A stretch of DNA of 64,000 bases. Source: an uncultured Chlorobiaceae bacterium (GTDB taxonomy: Bacteria > Bacteroidota > Chlorobiia > Chlorobiales > Chlorobiaceae). This document shows positions 27,505 through 36,669 of this stretch, piece by piece (position 1 is the stretch's first letter; each line of letters opens with the position of its first letter). The DNA is taken from contig CAIJPS010000043.1 in NCBI GenBank assembly GCA_903822595.1, forward strand, positions 40,311 through 104,310, given 5' to 3'. The notes beneath the pieces were generated by a model. It worked only from the letters and a program-made list of their open reading frames with translations. It was not told the origin of the DNA and searched no databases. The position numbers and the translations under genes were made by a program.

Positions 27505-28848
27505 ATGGCGGACACTGAAAACATGCAGTCCGATCTTTTCGGCTTTTCCGCCTCTTCATTTGCCGGGGATTATTTTCAGCCCCTTGCCGAACGGGTTCGT
27601 CCGCGTACGCTTGACGATATGGCCGGGCAGGAGCACCTGGTTGGAGCAAACGGGCCCCTCCGGAAATTTCTTGCTGGTGCCCAGATGCCCTCAATGATTT
27701 TCTGGGGCCCTCCCGGTTCAGGCAAAACAACCCTCGCTGAAATATGTGCCACATCGCTTGATTACTCTTTTGAACAGCTTTCAGCAATTGATTCCGGGGT
27801 AAAGGAGGTTCGCAAGGCACTTGAGCAGGCTGAAAAGTCAAGGCGCTCAGGCCGCAGGGCAATCCTCTTTATTGATGAAATTCATCGCTTTAACAAGGCA
27901 CAGCAGGATACACTGCTCCATGCGATTGAACAAGGGCTCATTTTGCTTATCGGGGCAACGACCGAAAACCCCTCCTTTGAGGTCAATAGCGCACTCTTGA
28001 GCCGGATGCAGGTCTATATTCTCAAGCCTCTCGGCCCTGAAGCGATTGCGCAGGTGATTCGGCGTGCCCTCAAAGAGGATCGCCTGTTAAAGGAGCTCTC
28101 CATTGAGATTGCCGATCCTGATTTTCTATTGCAGTTTTCCGGGGGCGATGCACGCAAGGCATTGAATGCGGTCGAAGCGGCCATCTCCCTTTTGCCAAAA
28201 GGGGTGTCTAAAATGGTGCTGAACAGGGAACTTCTTGAGCGTGCCCTGCAGTACAAGGCTCCGATGTACGACAAGGGAGGGGAGAACCATTACGACATTA
28301 TCTCTGCTTTTATCAAATCCATGCGGGGTTCAGATCCTGATGCCGCGCTCTTCTGGCTTGCCCGCATGATCGAGGGAGGGGAAGATCCCAAATTCATAGC
28401 GCGGCGGATGGTTATTTTTGCGAGCGAAGATATTGGCAACGCTGATCCCTACGCCATAACGCTTGCCATCTCGGTCTTTCAGGCGGTCTCCATGATCGGG
28501 ATGCCTGAGGCGAGGATCAATCTGGCTCAGGGTGTTACCTATCTTGCATCTGCTCCCAAATCAAACGCGAGCTATCAGGGAATCAATGAGGCGATGAGTG
28601 AGGCAAAATCGAGGCAAGATCTCAGCGTCCCGCTCCATCTGCGCAATGCACCGACCAAACTCATGAAAAATGAAGGGTACGGCGCCGGGTACAAATATCC
28701 GCACAGTTATCCTGCTCACTTTGTCGCGCAGCATTATTTTCCTGAAGGCATGGAGCCGAAGGCCTATTACTTCCCCGGAGATGAGGGCAGGGAAAAGTAT
28801 ATCAGGGAACGTCTGATTCTTCTATGGAATGAGCGCTATAAATCCTGA
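27505..28848 (+). CDS. rarA: Replication-associated recombination protein RarA (AAA+ ATPase)
   Basis: RarA/MgsA acts at stalled replication forks. The 447-residue protein has the AAA+ core: Walker [10 protein letters not shown] (about 69-77), Walker [16 protein letters not shown] (about 115-129), sensor 1 [10 protein letters not shown], and the C-terminal tetramerisation region with [17 protein letters not shown] and [10 protein letters not shown]. It starts on the base after the ribE stop codon. The 24-residue N-terminal lead before the RP(R/K)TLDD motif is normal. Confidence 0.96.
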   Translation: MADTENMQSDLFGFSASSFAGDYFQPLAERVRPRTLDDMAGQEHLVGANGPLRKFLAGAQMPSMIFWGPPGSGKTTLAEICATSLDYSFEQLSAIDSGVKEVRKALEQAEKSRRSGRRAILFIDEIHRFNKAQQDTLLHAIEQGLILLIGATTENPSFEVNSALLSRMQVYILKPLGPEAIAQVIRRALKEDRLLKELSIEIADPDFLLQFSGGDARKALNAVEAAISLLPKGVSKMVLNRELLERALQYKAPMYDKGGENHYDIISAFIKSMRGSDPDAALFWLARMIEGGEDPKFIARRMVIFASEDIGNADPYAITLAISVFQAVSMIGMPEARINLAQGVTYLASAPKSNASYQGINEAMSEAKSRQDLSVPLHLRNAPTKLMKNEGYGAGYKYPHSYPAHFVAQHYFPEGMEPKAYYFPGDEGREKYIRERLILLWNERYKS

Positions 28849-28943
28849 TTGTTACGAAACCGGATGCTCTTTGTATATTCTTTCATGCCATTACGTTTCC
28901 AGAGTGATGGAGGCAAGTTTTTTTCATCAAGACTGACCCGTTT

Positions 28944-30314
28944 ATGAACAGGATGAGATTCATATATTTGTTTTTGCTACAGTTCTTTGTACTCACAGCC
29001 ACCGTTTCTCTGCATGTTGCTGCCGCTCAGGGGGAGACAAAATCAATCTCTCTTGATGATGCCGTGCGTATCGGGCTCGAGAGAAGTCGCTCGCTTGAAA
29101 TCGCACGACTTGACCGGCAGATGGCTGGACAGAAAATTCGGGAGACATGGTCTGAGGTGCTCCCCCAGATTTCCACTTCGTTCACCTATACCCGAACACT
29201 GAAACCATCTGTTCTTCTTTTGCCTCCTAACCAGGGCTTTCCCAGTACTCTGGAGACAAGCTCCGATAATGCGGGACATGCCTCCCTCGATCTGCATCAG
29301 CCAATTTTCAACATATCGGCCTTTACCGGTATAAAAGCTGCAAGCATTGTCCGCAAGATGAGTGAGGCGGCTTACCGGAACACCGAGGCGGCCGTTGTTG
29401 CCGACATCAAGATCTCCTATTTTGATGCCCTTATCTCAAAAGATCAGTTGCTGCTGATTGAGCAGAGTATCGCCCGCTGGGAGCAATCACGAAAAGATAC
29501 CCGGGCCATGTTCCGGCAGGGTATTGCTGCTGATATCGATACCCTCAAGGCCTTTCTCTCGGTTGAAAACCTCCGCCCCGATCTTTTGCAGGCGCAAAAC
29601 CGGGTGGCGACTACCATGACAAAGCTTAAAAACTCAATGGGTATTCCTGCAGACAGCAGCGTTACACTGAGCGGTAAGCTTGAACTCTCTTCAGCATCCT
29701 ATCCTTCTGATATTGCTGCGGCATATCGTGAGGCGCTTGATGCAAGGCCCGATCTTCGCCAGCTTGATTTTCAGGTCAAGGCGGAGGGTGAAAAAGTCAG
29801 TGCCGTCCGTGCCGAGCGTTTTCCTGTGATTTCTGCATTTGGCAAGCTGGAGTCTCAAACGGCATTTAATGATGATGTACGTACCACAGATTCGGTCTGG
29901 CCAGCCTCTTCTTCGGTAGGCCTGCAGTTCACCATGCCTCTTTTTACAGGCTATCGCATAAGCTCCCAGGTAGAGCAGGCGAAAATAGCGCAACTGCAGA
30001 CCCGCACAAGGTTTGAAGATCTCAAGGCCAATATCAGGGCCGAAATTGAGGTTAGGCTCTTAAATTTCAGGGAGTCACAAAAGAGAATTGAGGTGCAGTC
30101 CCAAACCATAGGTGTTGCAGAGCGCAGCTATAGCATATCGCTCTTGCGTTTCAAGGAGGGGATTGGTTCCCGTCTTGAGTTGACTGATGCTGAACTTCAG
30201 CTCAACAAGGCCAAAACAAACTATCTGCAGGCAGTCTACGACTATCTTGTAGCCGGTGTTCATCTCGAAAAAGCGCTGGGACGTTCACGGGTTGAGGTTG
30301 CTTCACACAGTTGA
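28944..30314 (+). CDS. TolC-family outer membrane efflux protein
   Basis: A 456-residue TolC-like channel protein. Residues 1-28 are a signal peptide with a long hydrophobic core (FIYLFLLQFFVLTATVSLHVAA). Two copies of the outer membrane efflux domain follow (about 35-225 and 245-445), beginning with SLDDAVRIGLERS and containing the paired long helices of the tunnel. No pump or membrane-fusion gene is adjacent in this window, so its partners are unknown. Start ATG 28944 is 7 bases after a weak AAGACTGA region; a GGAGG lies further upstream. Confidence 0.92.
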   Translation: MNRMRFIYLFLLQFFVLTATVSLHVAAAQGETKSISLDDAVRIGLERSRSLEIARLDRQMAGQKIRETWSEVLPQISTSFTYTRTLKPSVLLLPPNQGFPSTLETSSDNAGHASLDLHQPIFNISAFTGIKAASIVRKMSEAAYRNTEAAVVADIKISYFDALISKDQLLLIEQSIARWEQSRKDTRAMFRQGIAADIDTLKAFLSVENLRPDLLQAQNRVATTMTKLKNSMGIPADSSVTLSGKLELSSASYPSDIAAAYREALDARPDLRQLDFQVKAEGEKVSAVRAERFPVISAFGKLESQTAFNDDVRTTDSVWPASSSVGLQFTMPLFTGYRISSQVEQAKIAQLQTRTRFEDLKANIRAEIEVRLLNFRESQKRIEVQSQTIGVAERSYSISLLRFKEGIGSRLELTDAELQLNKAKTNYLQAVYDYLVAGVHLEKALGRSRVEVASHS

Positions 30315-30461
30315 TTACGGCCCTGTGAATTTATGGCCCGGCTTATTGACCCAGACAGTAATCAATCTGTTTTGCTATTGGGTAGTAATTATGAGTCACG
30401 GCAATTTCAACGATATGGCTACTTGGGATTTATTGCTTGATTAACAGAAAATTACCTTGCA

Positions 30462-30632
30462 ATGATACAGAGATTCTACGTACACAACTACAGATGTCTG
30501 GAAAACTTTGAGCTGAATTTAAAGGAGTTCCAATCCGCTCTTTTGATCGAAAAAAACGGTTCAGGTAAATCAACCTTATCTTATGAGTTAGCGATGTTTC
30601 AATCTATCGGCAGGGGTGTAAACAGGGTGTGA
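30462..30632 (+). pseudogene. N-terminal fragment of an AAA/OLD-type ATPase
   Basis: From ATG 30462 the frame encodes MIQRFYVHNYRCLENFELNL and a Walker A-like LIEKNGSGKST, then stops at 30632 after 56 codons. This is the usual start of a RecF/OLD-like ATPase of 300-600 residues; the rest is gone and the glycine before KNGSGKS has become glutamate. A broken gene next to the Rpn nuclease gene marks this point as a site of past insertion or deletion. Confidence 0.7.
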
Positions 30633-30767
30633 GTGGTAACAGGGAAAAGCCGGTGTTTCCGGCAGAAAAATTGTTATATCTTGCTCAAGTAAATTTGCGG
30701 TGTTGCTGATCAATGCTGGCAAAACGTTTTCTCCCCCGTTTTTGTTGATTATGAACCGGATATAATC

Positions 30768-31631
30768 ATGTGCAAAATAAATCCCCGCGTCGATTTTGCC
30801 TTTAAAAAGCTCTTTGGCAGCGAAGAGAACAAGGATTTACTCATCTCTCTGATTAATGCCATTGTCTCCGATGAGGAGCAGGTGGTGGAGGTGGAGTTGA
30901 AAAATCCTTATAACCTGGCCGATTACCGGGCTGGTAAAATTTCCATACTCGACATCAAGGCCAAGGCTGAAAATGGCCGCTGGTTCAACGTCGAAATGCA
31001 GATTAGGGAAGACAATAACTTCGATAAACGTGCTATTTATTACTGGGCAAAACTGGTCACCGAACAGCTAAGTGAAGGAATGATGTACAAAGAGCTGAAG
31101 AAAACCATCAGCATCAGTATTCTCGATTACGACTTTGTCCCTGATTCAGAGGAAGTTCACAGTTGCTACAAAATCATCAATACTGCTACGGGCAAAGATG
31201 ATAAATTGCACGACGTTTTTGAACTGCACTACATCGAGCTGAAAAAGTTCAAAAAAACGTACCATGAAATTCAGACCGCCCTTGATCGCTGGAGCAGCTT
31301 TTTAACGACAGCGCATCAGCTCGATCGGGATCATACGCCAAAAGAGCTGGCGTCTGACAAAAATATCGTAAAAGCCATTGCCGTCATTGATCGCATGTTT
31401 GATGCAGAGGAGCGCTTGGTCTATGACATTCGTATGCAAGAGTTCTCTGATGTAGCAAGCGCCATTGCCACAGGAGCTGAAAAAAACATAGAAAAAGGCA
31501 TGGAAAAAGCATCAAAAGCCATCGTGCTGAACATGGCTGCCAAAGGTCTTGCTATTGAGGCCATAGCCGAACTCACCGGTTTGAGTGTGTCTGATATTGC
31601 CGATTTATTGCAAAGTACACATGAGCAATGA
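30768..31631 (+). CDS. Rpn-family (PD-(D/E)XK) nuclease/transposase
   Basis: A 287-residue protein of the Rpn recombination-promoting nuclease family, often labelled PD-(D/E)XK transposase. The start INPRVDFAFKKLFGSEENKDLLISLINAI is characteristic; ILDIKAKAENG and FNVEMQIR give the D-X-K and E-X-Q type catalytic strands. The C-terminal AIVLNMAAKGLAIEAIAELTGLSVSDIADLL resembles the helical tail of the family. Known members cut DNA and promote RecA-independent recombination. It follows a truncated ATPase and has no terminal repeats that I can see. Confidence 0.85.
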   Translation: MCKINPRVDFAFKKLFGSEENKDLLISLINAIVSDEEQVVEVELKNPYNLADYRAGKISILDIKAKAENGRWFNVEMQIREDNNFDKRAIYYWAKLVTEQLSEGMMYKELKKTISISILDYDFVPDSEEVHSCYKIINTATGKDDKLHDVFELHYIELKKFKKTYHEIQTALDRWSSFLTTAHQLDRDHTPKELASDKNIVKAIAVIDRMFDAEERLVYDIRMQEFSDVASAIATGAEKNIEKGMEKASKAIVLNMAAKGLAIEAIAELTGLSVSDIADLLQSTHEQ

Positions 31632-31669
31632 TAACGGTGATGTTGACGGCAGTTGGGTGCCCCGTTTGT

Positions 31670-32614
31670 TTATTTCTCGGACTTCCTCACGAAATACACC
31701 AAACTTGATGCTTGTAATGGCTGCAGAGCTACGATAGTTGCTGTTGCAATCCCTTTCAGCAGTGCGGCTCCTGTTTGTGGAGCATGAAACCCTTTTCCCG
31801 CTCTCTTGCAGCGCAGTTTTTCGCTGTTGAGAGTATTATAGAGCGTGTCCGGGAAGTAGGAGATTCGTTTGAAAACAGTCATGTCATGTTTTGCAAGCAG
31901 CTTTTCAAGGGTTCCGGGCGGGAAATGGTAGAGATGGCGCGGTGCGTCCCAGGCTATCCAGTTTTCTTTATAGTGTTTTGCGTCGAAACTTTCAGGGTTG
32001 GGCAGGGCAATAATGAGCACTCCGCCCGGTGCAAGCTGTTGAGCCGCATAATCAAGGGTTTCGTGAATGGCATGAATATGCTCAAGGGTGTGCCACAAGA
32101 CAATGCGATCAAACCTCCTCTCTCCAACTGTTGCATCGCTCAATGAAGGGAAGATATTCAGACCGAAAGCCCTCCGTGCATAGTTTGCAGCTTCCGGTTC
32201 AGGCTCTACTCCGGCAAGATTCTTGAGCAGCACTCCTTTTCTCCGGCGAAAAAAGTTCAGCAGATCACCAGTTGAACAGCCTATTTCAAGGATCGAAAGT
32301 TGCCTCAAGGGTTTCGCATACTCTTTCAGGATGAGTCTGGCCCGGTAACGAAGCAGGAGCGATCGTGCGCCAAGATAGGCTTTATCGCCGAGGGTGGAGC
32401 TGTTTTGCGACAGCAGGTGCGGGTCATATTGCCCGGTGTGGTAATGAGAGGCTATTTCAGAGCAGTCGGGACGGGGATTGAGCATGATGAGCCCCGAGGC
32501 ATTTGAGCGCAGAAGAGTCCATTGCTTTTTTCCTGTAGAATCGAAACGGTCGGGCACCTGGAGCCAGGGGGTAAAGTCGGTAGAACCGCTTATCGGGCAG
32601 GGAACAGTTTCCAT
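31670..32614 (-). CDS. Class I SAM-dependent methyltransferase
   Basis: A 314-residue methyltransferase. The N-terminal 90 residues carry two cysteines/prolines-rich strands (CPISGSTDFTPW), similar to the leading domain of sugar methyltransferases. The SAM-binding motif is LSILEIGCSTGDLL near 110, with FDRIVLWHTLEHIH near 175 and PGGVLIIALPNPESFDAKHY near 205. Substrate is unknown; the sequence pattern suits lipid-linked or sugar substrates. It ends beside the convergent Rpn gene and is likely co-transcribed from the HIT gene. Confidence 0.88.
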   Translation of the reverse strand: METVPCPISGSTDFTPWLQVPDRFDSTGKKQWTLLRSNASGLIMLNPRPDCSEIASHYHTGQYDPHLLSQNSSTLGDKAYLGARSLLLRYRARLILKEYAKPLRQLSILEIGCSTGDLLNFFRRRKGVLLKNLAGVEPEPEAANYARRAFGLNIFPSLSDATVGERRFDRIVLWHTLEHIHAIHETLDYAAQQLAPGGVLIIALPNPESFDAKHYKENWIAWDAPRHLYHFPPGTLEKLLAKHDMTVFKRISYFPDTLYNTLNSEKLRCKRAGKGFHAPQTGAALLKGIATATIVALQPLQASSLVYFVRKSEK

Positions 32615-32628
32615 TCCAGAAGCATGGG

Positions 32629-33147
32629 CTATTGCTCTTCAGTCTTGGTAAGGTCAATGAAAGCCTTCCTCAAGCTCTGATAGGTGGAGCGCATATCATT
32701 GCTGAGGACTTTTGCGTCGGCAAGGACAGGCATGAAATTGGTGTCACCTTCCCAGCGCGGGACGATGTGGAAATGGATATGGTTATCGACGCTTCCACCG
32801 GCAACTCTACCAAGATTGGCGCCCATATTGAACCCCTGTGGTTTCAGGGTAAGTTTCAGAGCCTTGATGGAGAGGTCGGTCAACTCCATGATCTCAAGCT
32901 TGGTCTCCTGGTCGAGTTCTGAAAAATCAGGAGTCTGTTGATAGGGGATCACCATGAGATGCCCGCAGTTGTAAGGGTAGAGGTTCATGATGATGAAGCA
33001 TTTTTTTGCCCTGTAAAGGACAAAACGCTTCTCATCTTCCTCTGGAGGAATATCGGCAAAAACCGATTTCCCCTCTTTTGTGGCAGGTTTGTCATCCTTG
33101 AAAGACTGCATGTAAACTTCACGCCACGGTGAATACATTCTGTTCAT
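32629..33147 (-). CDS. HIT-family hydrolase/nucleotidyltransferase
   Basis: A histidine-triad protein of 172 residues, from ATG 33147 (MNRMYSPWREVYM). I reject the longer in-frame ORF because its first 22 codons fall inside the tRNA-Leu gene. Family features: FVLYRAKKCFIIMNLYPYNCGHLMVIPYQ (about 45-73, typical Ap4A phosphorylase-like start) and the triad HIHFHIVPR near 130. Enzymes of this type cleave or transfer AMP from dinucleoside polyphosphates. It is close to the methyltransferase on the same strand, 14 bases apart. Confidence 0.92.
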   Translation of the reverse strand: MNRMYSPWREVYMQSFKDDKPATKEGKSVFADIPPEEDEKRFVLYRAKKCFIIMNLYPYNCGHLMVIPYQQTPDFSELDQETKLEIMELTDLSIKALKLTLKPQGFNMGANLGRVAGGSVDNHIHFHIVPRWEGDTNFMPVLADAKVLSNDMRSTYQSLRKAFIDLTKTEEQ

Positions 33148-33183
33148 GGAGGGTGTCCTGCTAAGTTGCTGTTTTTCTGAGTA

Positions 33184-33271
33184 TGGTACCAAAGATGGGA
33201 ATCGAACCCACACGAGTTATTCACTCACTGGATTTTGAGTCCAGCGCGTCTACCAGTTCCGCCACTTTGGC
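33184..33271 (-). tRNA. tRNA-Leu(CAA)
   Basis: On the minus strand the acceptor stem GCCAAAG/CTTTGGT closes with discriminator A and an encoded CCA. The anticodon stem CTGGA/TCCAG surrounds a loop with CAA, and the long variable arm typical of leucine tRNAs is present (GTGAGTGAATAACTCGT). It is 36 bases upstream of the HIT gene's start and may share its transcript. Confidence 0.95.
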
Positions 33272-33284
33272 CTGTTTTGAGCGG

Positions 33285-33366
33285 TGCGAGAGAAGGGACT
33301 CGAACCCTCACGCCTCACGGCACTAGTTCCTAAGACTAGCGTGTATACCAATTTCACCACTCTCGC
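33285..33366 (-). tRNA. tRNA-Leu(TAG)
   Basis: Minus-strand cloverleaf with acceptor stem GCGAGAG/CTCTCGC, discriminator A, anticodon stem CTAGT/ACTAG around a loop with TAG, and a long variable arm. CCA is not encoded. It lies 13 bases upstream of tRNA-Leu(CAA) on the same strand, so they form one unit. Confidence 0.95.
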
Positions 33367-33427
33367 GAATACAGATTAAGAATATACGTGGTTTTTTTTC
33401 TAAAAAAAACTATCTTTCAAGATACTT

Positions 33428-34072
33428 ATGCGGCGTATGACGCTAAAATTTTCATTCCGGTTTATACGTTTTAAGCCTATGCCGTTTAATTTATACCGTT
33501 TTGCAAACTTTGTCTCTTGGGTGATCAGTCCGATTGTTGTCGCGCCTGCGGTTTACCTGGTGGTTGTGATGCTCGGATATGGCGATGATGTGAAAAGGAT
33601 ATCGTACCTCATGGTACTTTTTTTTTCAAGTACTCTTGCCCCAATCCTCCTGATTTCCGGTCTGAAAAAGGTAGGAAAAATTTCTGATTATAACATTCCC
33701 TTCCGCGAGCAGCGCTTTCTGCCGCTGTTGGTACTTATTGCTGTTAATGCCCTTGGTTATGAGTTTATGAAGCAACTTCATCCACCGCGGCTTCTTACCG
33801 GTATTCTGCTATTCAATGCCGTCAATACGATCTTTATCCTGCTGATTACTCTCCAGTGGAAGATCAGTATCCATCTTTTTACCCTTTCGTCATCTGTCGG
33901 GCTGCTGTTTATGCAATTTGGTGTTGTCACCCTATGGCTGCTGCTTCTTGTGCCGTTACTCATGTGGTCGAGGATTTTTTTGAAAGCCCATAATTTTATG
34001 CAAACTCTTGCGGGTGCCATGGTCGGTTTTATTGTGATGGTTGCCGAGCTGCAATGGTGGACAGGACTGTGA
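33428..34072 (+). CDS. Integral membrane protein, phosphatase-like fold possible
   Basis: A 214-residue membrane protein with about six hydrophobic helices (33-56, 64-82, 97-115, 122-140, 147-168, 173-190). The N-terminal 20 residues are very basic and the true start may be ATG 33479 (MPFNLYRFA), giving 197 residues. HPPRLLTG and HNFMQTLAGAMVGF resemble the spaced histidine regions of PAP2-like membrane phosphatases, but the full phosphatase signature is not visible, so function is open. The chelatase-like gene overlaps its 3' end. Confidence 0.75.
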   Translation: MRRMTLKFSFRFIRFKPMPFNLYRFANFVSWVISPIVVAPAVYLVVVMLGYGDDVKRISYLMVLFFSSTLAPILLISGLKKVGKISDYNIPFREQRFLPLLVLIAVNALGYEFMKQLHPPRLLTGILLFNAVNTIFILLITLQWKISIHLFTLSSSVGLLFMQFGVVTLWLLLLVPLLMWSRIFLKAHNFMQTLAGAMVGFIVMVAELQWWTGL

Positions 34073-35118
34073 ACAGAAAGAAATATGCCGTTGTTGTTAC
34101 TACTTACGGAGAGGTAGAAAAGGTTACCGTAAAAGACCTTTGGCCCAGCTCGAGAAAAATTCTCAAGGTTGTTACCCGCCAGATTGTCAAAATACCTGCA
34201 GCAATGATCTATTTTATTGCTGATTACCGTTCGACAAAGCACTATATCAACTGGAAGCTTAACCGTTATCGCTCCACGCTCCTTGCAATCAATCGTGCCC
34301 AGACACATACGCTTGAACACGCTATTTTCTCAAGCGGGAGTGAGTTGCTTTTAAAGGCCGATGTCAAGGTTTTCGATGCCTATTATTTTGTTCCGCCCTA
34401 TCTTGATGATATGCTTCAGGAGTTGCAGCATGAGTATGACGGGATTATTGTTGTGCCGATGATTCCTGTCGAATCGGCATTTTCTTGCGGGGTTGCATGC
34501 CAGATGGTTATCGATCTTTATGGTGAGGGAATATTTGGCCAGGTAAAAGTGATGAGCAAGTTGTGGAAAGAGGATCGTCTGCACCGCATCTATATCGATT
34601 ACCTTTTCGGGCAGCTTTCCGCTCCTGTGCGTCGCCTCAAAGAGCGCAAAATAGGTCTTGTACTGGTCATTCACGGTACACTCGTCAAGAATCGTGCTGG
34701 AAATCCACCAAAACTTTTTACAGGGCTTGATGAAACCATAGCGTTCTTCGATGTGATGAAACGCAAAATCATGGCGGATCCTGCAAATATTTTCAGCGAT
34801 GTACGTCAGGGCTGCATCAATCATTCAACGGGAGGGGAGTGGACTTCCGATACGATTGAAAAAGCACTTGAGGAGTTTAAGCGTGAGGGGTATGAGGGTG
34901 TGGTCATGTTTCCCTATGGTTTTTTTGCTGATAACAGCGAGACTGAATATGATGCCTGCAAAAAGCTTGAAGAGGCTGAATTTCCTGTTTTTCAGTATGT
35001 CAGATGCATCAACGATTTTCCGGCATTTGGCCACTGGCTTGCCGATCAGGTGCTTGAAGAGCTTCAAAGGCTCTATGACCTGCAGCGAGCCATTGGAAGT
35101 CTTGAACATAATCCGTAA
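34069..35118 (+). CDS. Ferrochelatase-like protein
   Basis: A chelatase-fold protein of about 349 residues. I prefer GTG 34069, whose last two bases begin the upstream stop (GTGA overlap), over the in-frame ATG 34054. Class II chelatases insert metal into tetrapyrroles; here LVLVIHGTLVKNRAGNPP carries the active-site-type histidine and VMFPYGFFADNSETEYDA resembles the ferrochelatase loop before the second conserved glutamate. Overall it is divergent, so protoheme chelatase activity is not assured. In a bacteriochlorophyll producer, a paralogue acting on another tetrapyrrole, or one without metal specificity, is possible. Confidence 0.75.
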   Translation: MNRKKYAVVVTTYGEVEKVTVKDLWPSSRKILKVVTRQIVKIPAAMIYFIADYRSTKHYINWKLNRYRSTLLAINRAQTHTLEHAIFSSGSELLLKADVKVFDAYYFVPPYLDDMLQELQHEYDGIIVVPMIPVESAFSCGVACQMVIDLYGEGIFGQVKVMSKLWKEDRLHRIYIDYLFGQLSAPVRRLKERKIGLVLVIHGTLVKNRAGNPPKLFTGLDETIAFFDVMKRKIMADPANIFSDVRQGCINHSTGGEWTSDTIEKALEEFKREGYEGVVMFPYGFFADNSETEYDACKKLEEAEFPVFQYVRCINDFPAFGHWLADQVLEELQRLYDLQRAIGSLEHNP

Positions 35119-35129
35119 ACTCTACACCA

Positions 35130-35735
35130 TTGAAGGTTGTGCACGACAAAGAGAGAGAGGAGCTGGAGGCGGCACTTCAGCAGGATCCGGAAAATCCTTT
35201 GAAACAGTATACACTGGCGTTGAATTATATCGACCATCAGCGTAACGCGGAGGCTCTTGAACTGCTCGATCGCTGCATCGAGGCAAGGCGTCGTGACCCG
35301 GCAGCACTTTATGCTCGTGCGGTTACCTATCTCTCGATGGGCGTTTATCGAAAAGCTGCGTGTGATCTGTTGAAAACCATTGTTCTGGATCGCTCTTTTA
35401 TGCAGGCATACAAGCATCTTGGATTTGTGCAGTTTACCCTTGGCAAGGAAGAAGCGGCTTTGAAGACCCTTAACAAAGCGCTGGAGATCGATCCCGACTA
35501 TGCCGAAATCTATTGCGTTTTAGGCGATGCTTATCTCGATCTTGGTGAACATGATAAAGCAAGAGAGGCGTTTGAAAAGGCACTCAAACTTGAACCAGAC
35601 AATGCTGAAGCTCACAGCAAGATAGCCATGTACTATCTGGCGAGGGGGGATATGAAAGGGCTGAAAAGGGAGTATGAAATATTAAAAACGCTTGACGTTG
35701 CACTGGCTGAGCAGATTGGCAGCCTCTTTTTTTAA
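35130..35735 (+). CDS. Tetratricopeptide repeat protein
   Basis: A 201-residue protein with four to five TPR units from about residue 15 to 180 (for example LKQYTLALNYIDHQRNAEALELLDRCIEA split over two helices, and YAEIYCVLGDAYLDLGEHDKA). No signal peptide is visible. TPRs bind other proteins. The start codon is TTG 35130 or GTG 35139; both are near the end of the chelatase gene, so the reading frames are tightly packed. Confidence 0.85.
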   Translation: MKVVHDKEREELEAALQQDPENPLKQYTLALNYIDHQRNAEALELLDRCIEARRRDPAALYARAVTYLSMGVYRKAACDLLKTIVLDRSFMQAYKHLGFVQFTLGKEEAALKTLNKALEIDPDYAEIYCVLGDAYLDLGEHDKAREAFEKALKLEPDNAEAHSKIAMYYLARGDMKGLKREYEILKTLDVALAEQIGSLFF

Positions 35736-35741
35736 GACACT

Positions 35742-35990
35742 ATGAAACTTTTTCCTGATTTTGATACCAAAAAGCGGTTTATGAAAACCGGTCTTCCCAT
35801 TATTCTTGGTATTGCATGGTCTCCGATCATCTGGATGGTAGTTATTGCCACCCTTGGGAAAGGGGTGTTTCTGCTTACGGGTTCGTGGGTCATCGCGCAG
35901 GTGATAACAATTGTGATTGTTGTTTTTGTGGTATTTTTGTTATTAAGGGCCTTTAGCAGGATAGGGAGTAAATTTTATGGTGAAGGATAG
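35742..35990 (+). CDS. Small two-helix membrane protein
   Basis: An 82-residue protein with hydrophobic segments at about 16-36 and 43-65, a basic start (MKLFPDFDTKKRFMKTG) and a short basic tail. It starts six bases after the TPR gene. I do not recognise a family. Confidence 0.7.
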   Translation: MKLFPDFDTKKRFMKTGLPIILGIAWSPIIWMVVIATLGKGVFLLTGSWVIAQVITIVIVVFVVFLLLRAFSRIGSKFYGEG

Positions 35991-36097
35991 TAATCGCCTG
36001 AAAGATTTATTTTTCTACCCAAAAATTCATACCTTAAGCATGAGCAAGTAAAGGTTTGCCGATAATTATTTGATTCAGCGTAAAAAGCCTTTTTTTT

Positions 36098-36129
36098 TCT
36101 GTGAGCAAAGAATATTTTTTTTATATTTG
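36098..36129 (+). promoter_or_regulatory. Promoter of the nuo operon
   Basis: TATATTTG at 36122-36129 is an exact match to the Chlorobi/Bacteroidota -7 element TAnnTTTG, with a T-run ending in CTG (36099-36101) 20 bases upstream as the -33 element. Transcription should start near 36136, about 75 bases before nuoA. Confidence 0.65.
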
Positions 36130-36209
36130 CGCTCCTGCATGGAGGTTATGATAGTAGAATCCAAAATATCTTGCATGCTCAGACCGGGATTAACTCAAAA
36201 TGGCATTAT

Positions 36210-36641
36210 ATGGATCAGACGCTGAGTAATTTTGGCAATGTTTTTGTTTTCCTTGCCCTCGGAGTTGTTTTTGTTGCAGGTGGTTTCCTTACAGCCCGGC
36301 TTTTGCGTCCCAGCAGGCCGAACCCTGCCAAAACATCAACCTATGAGTGTGGCGAGGAAGCTGTCGGTAGTGCCTGGGTGAAGTTCAATATCCGTTTTTA
36401 TGTTGTGGCTCTTATCTTTATCATTTTTGACGTTGAGGTTGTTTTTCTTTACCCTTGGGCGACAGTATTCAAGAAGCTTGGCGAATTTGCTCTTGTAGAG
36501 GCACTTGTTTTTGCTGGTATTCTTGTGCTTGGTCTTGCTTATGCATGGGTAAAAGGAGATCTGGACTGGGTAAGGCCTACTCCTAATATTCCGAAAATGC
36601 CTGAAATGCCATCCGCGAAATCAGGCTCTTTCAGGGGTTAA
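36210..36641 (+). CDS. nuoA: NADH-quinone oxidoreductase subunit A
   Basis: NuoA is a three-helix membrane subunit near the quinone site of complex I. I start at ATG 36210 ([14 protein letters not shown]), 143 residues, rather than TTG 36171. The conserved loop TYECGEE (about 43-49) and [25 protein letters not shown] (split across the second helix) identify it. No clear ribosome-binding site precedes ATG 36210, while a short overlapping ORF just upstream does have GGAGG. Confidence 0.97.
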   Translation: MDQTLSNFGNVFVFLALGVVFVAGGFLTARLLRPSRPNPAKTSTYECGEEAVGSAWVKFNIRFYVVALIFIIFDVEVVFLYPWATVFKKLGEFALVEALVFAGILVLGLAYAWVKGDLDWVRPTPNIPKMPEMPSAKSGSFRG

Positions 36642-36669
36642 CTCCTATTCACCATATTTTTTTGCCGTT

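Noticed and set aside
33148..33213. Longer N-terminus of the HIT protein
   Set aside because: These codons lie within the tRNA-Leu(CAA) gene; the family-like start is ATG 33147.
36171..36209. TTG 36171 as nuoA start
   Set aside because: It adds 13 residues not seen at the normal NuoA N-terminus and has no ribosome site.
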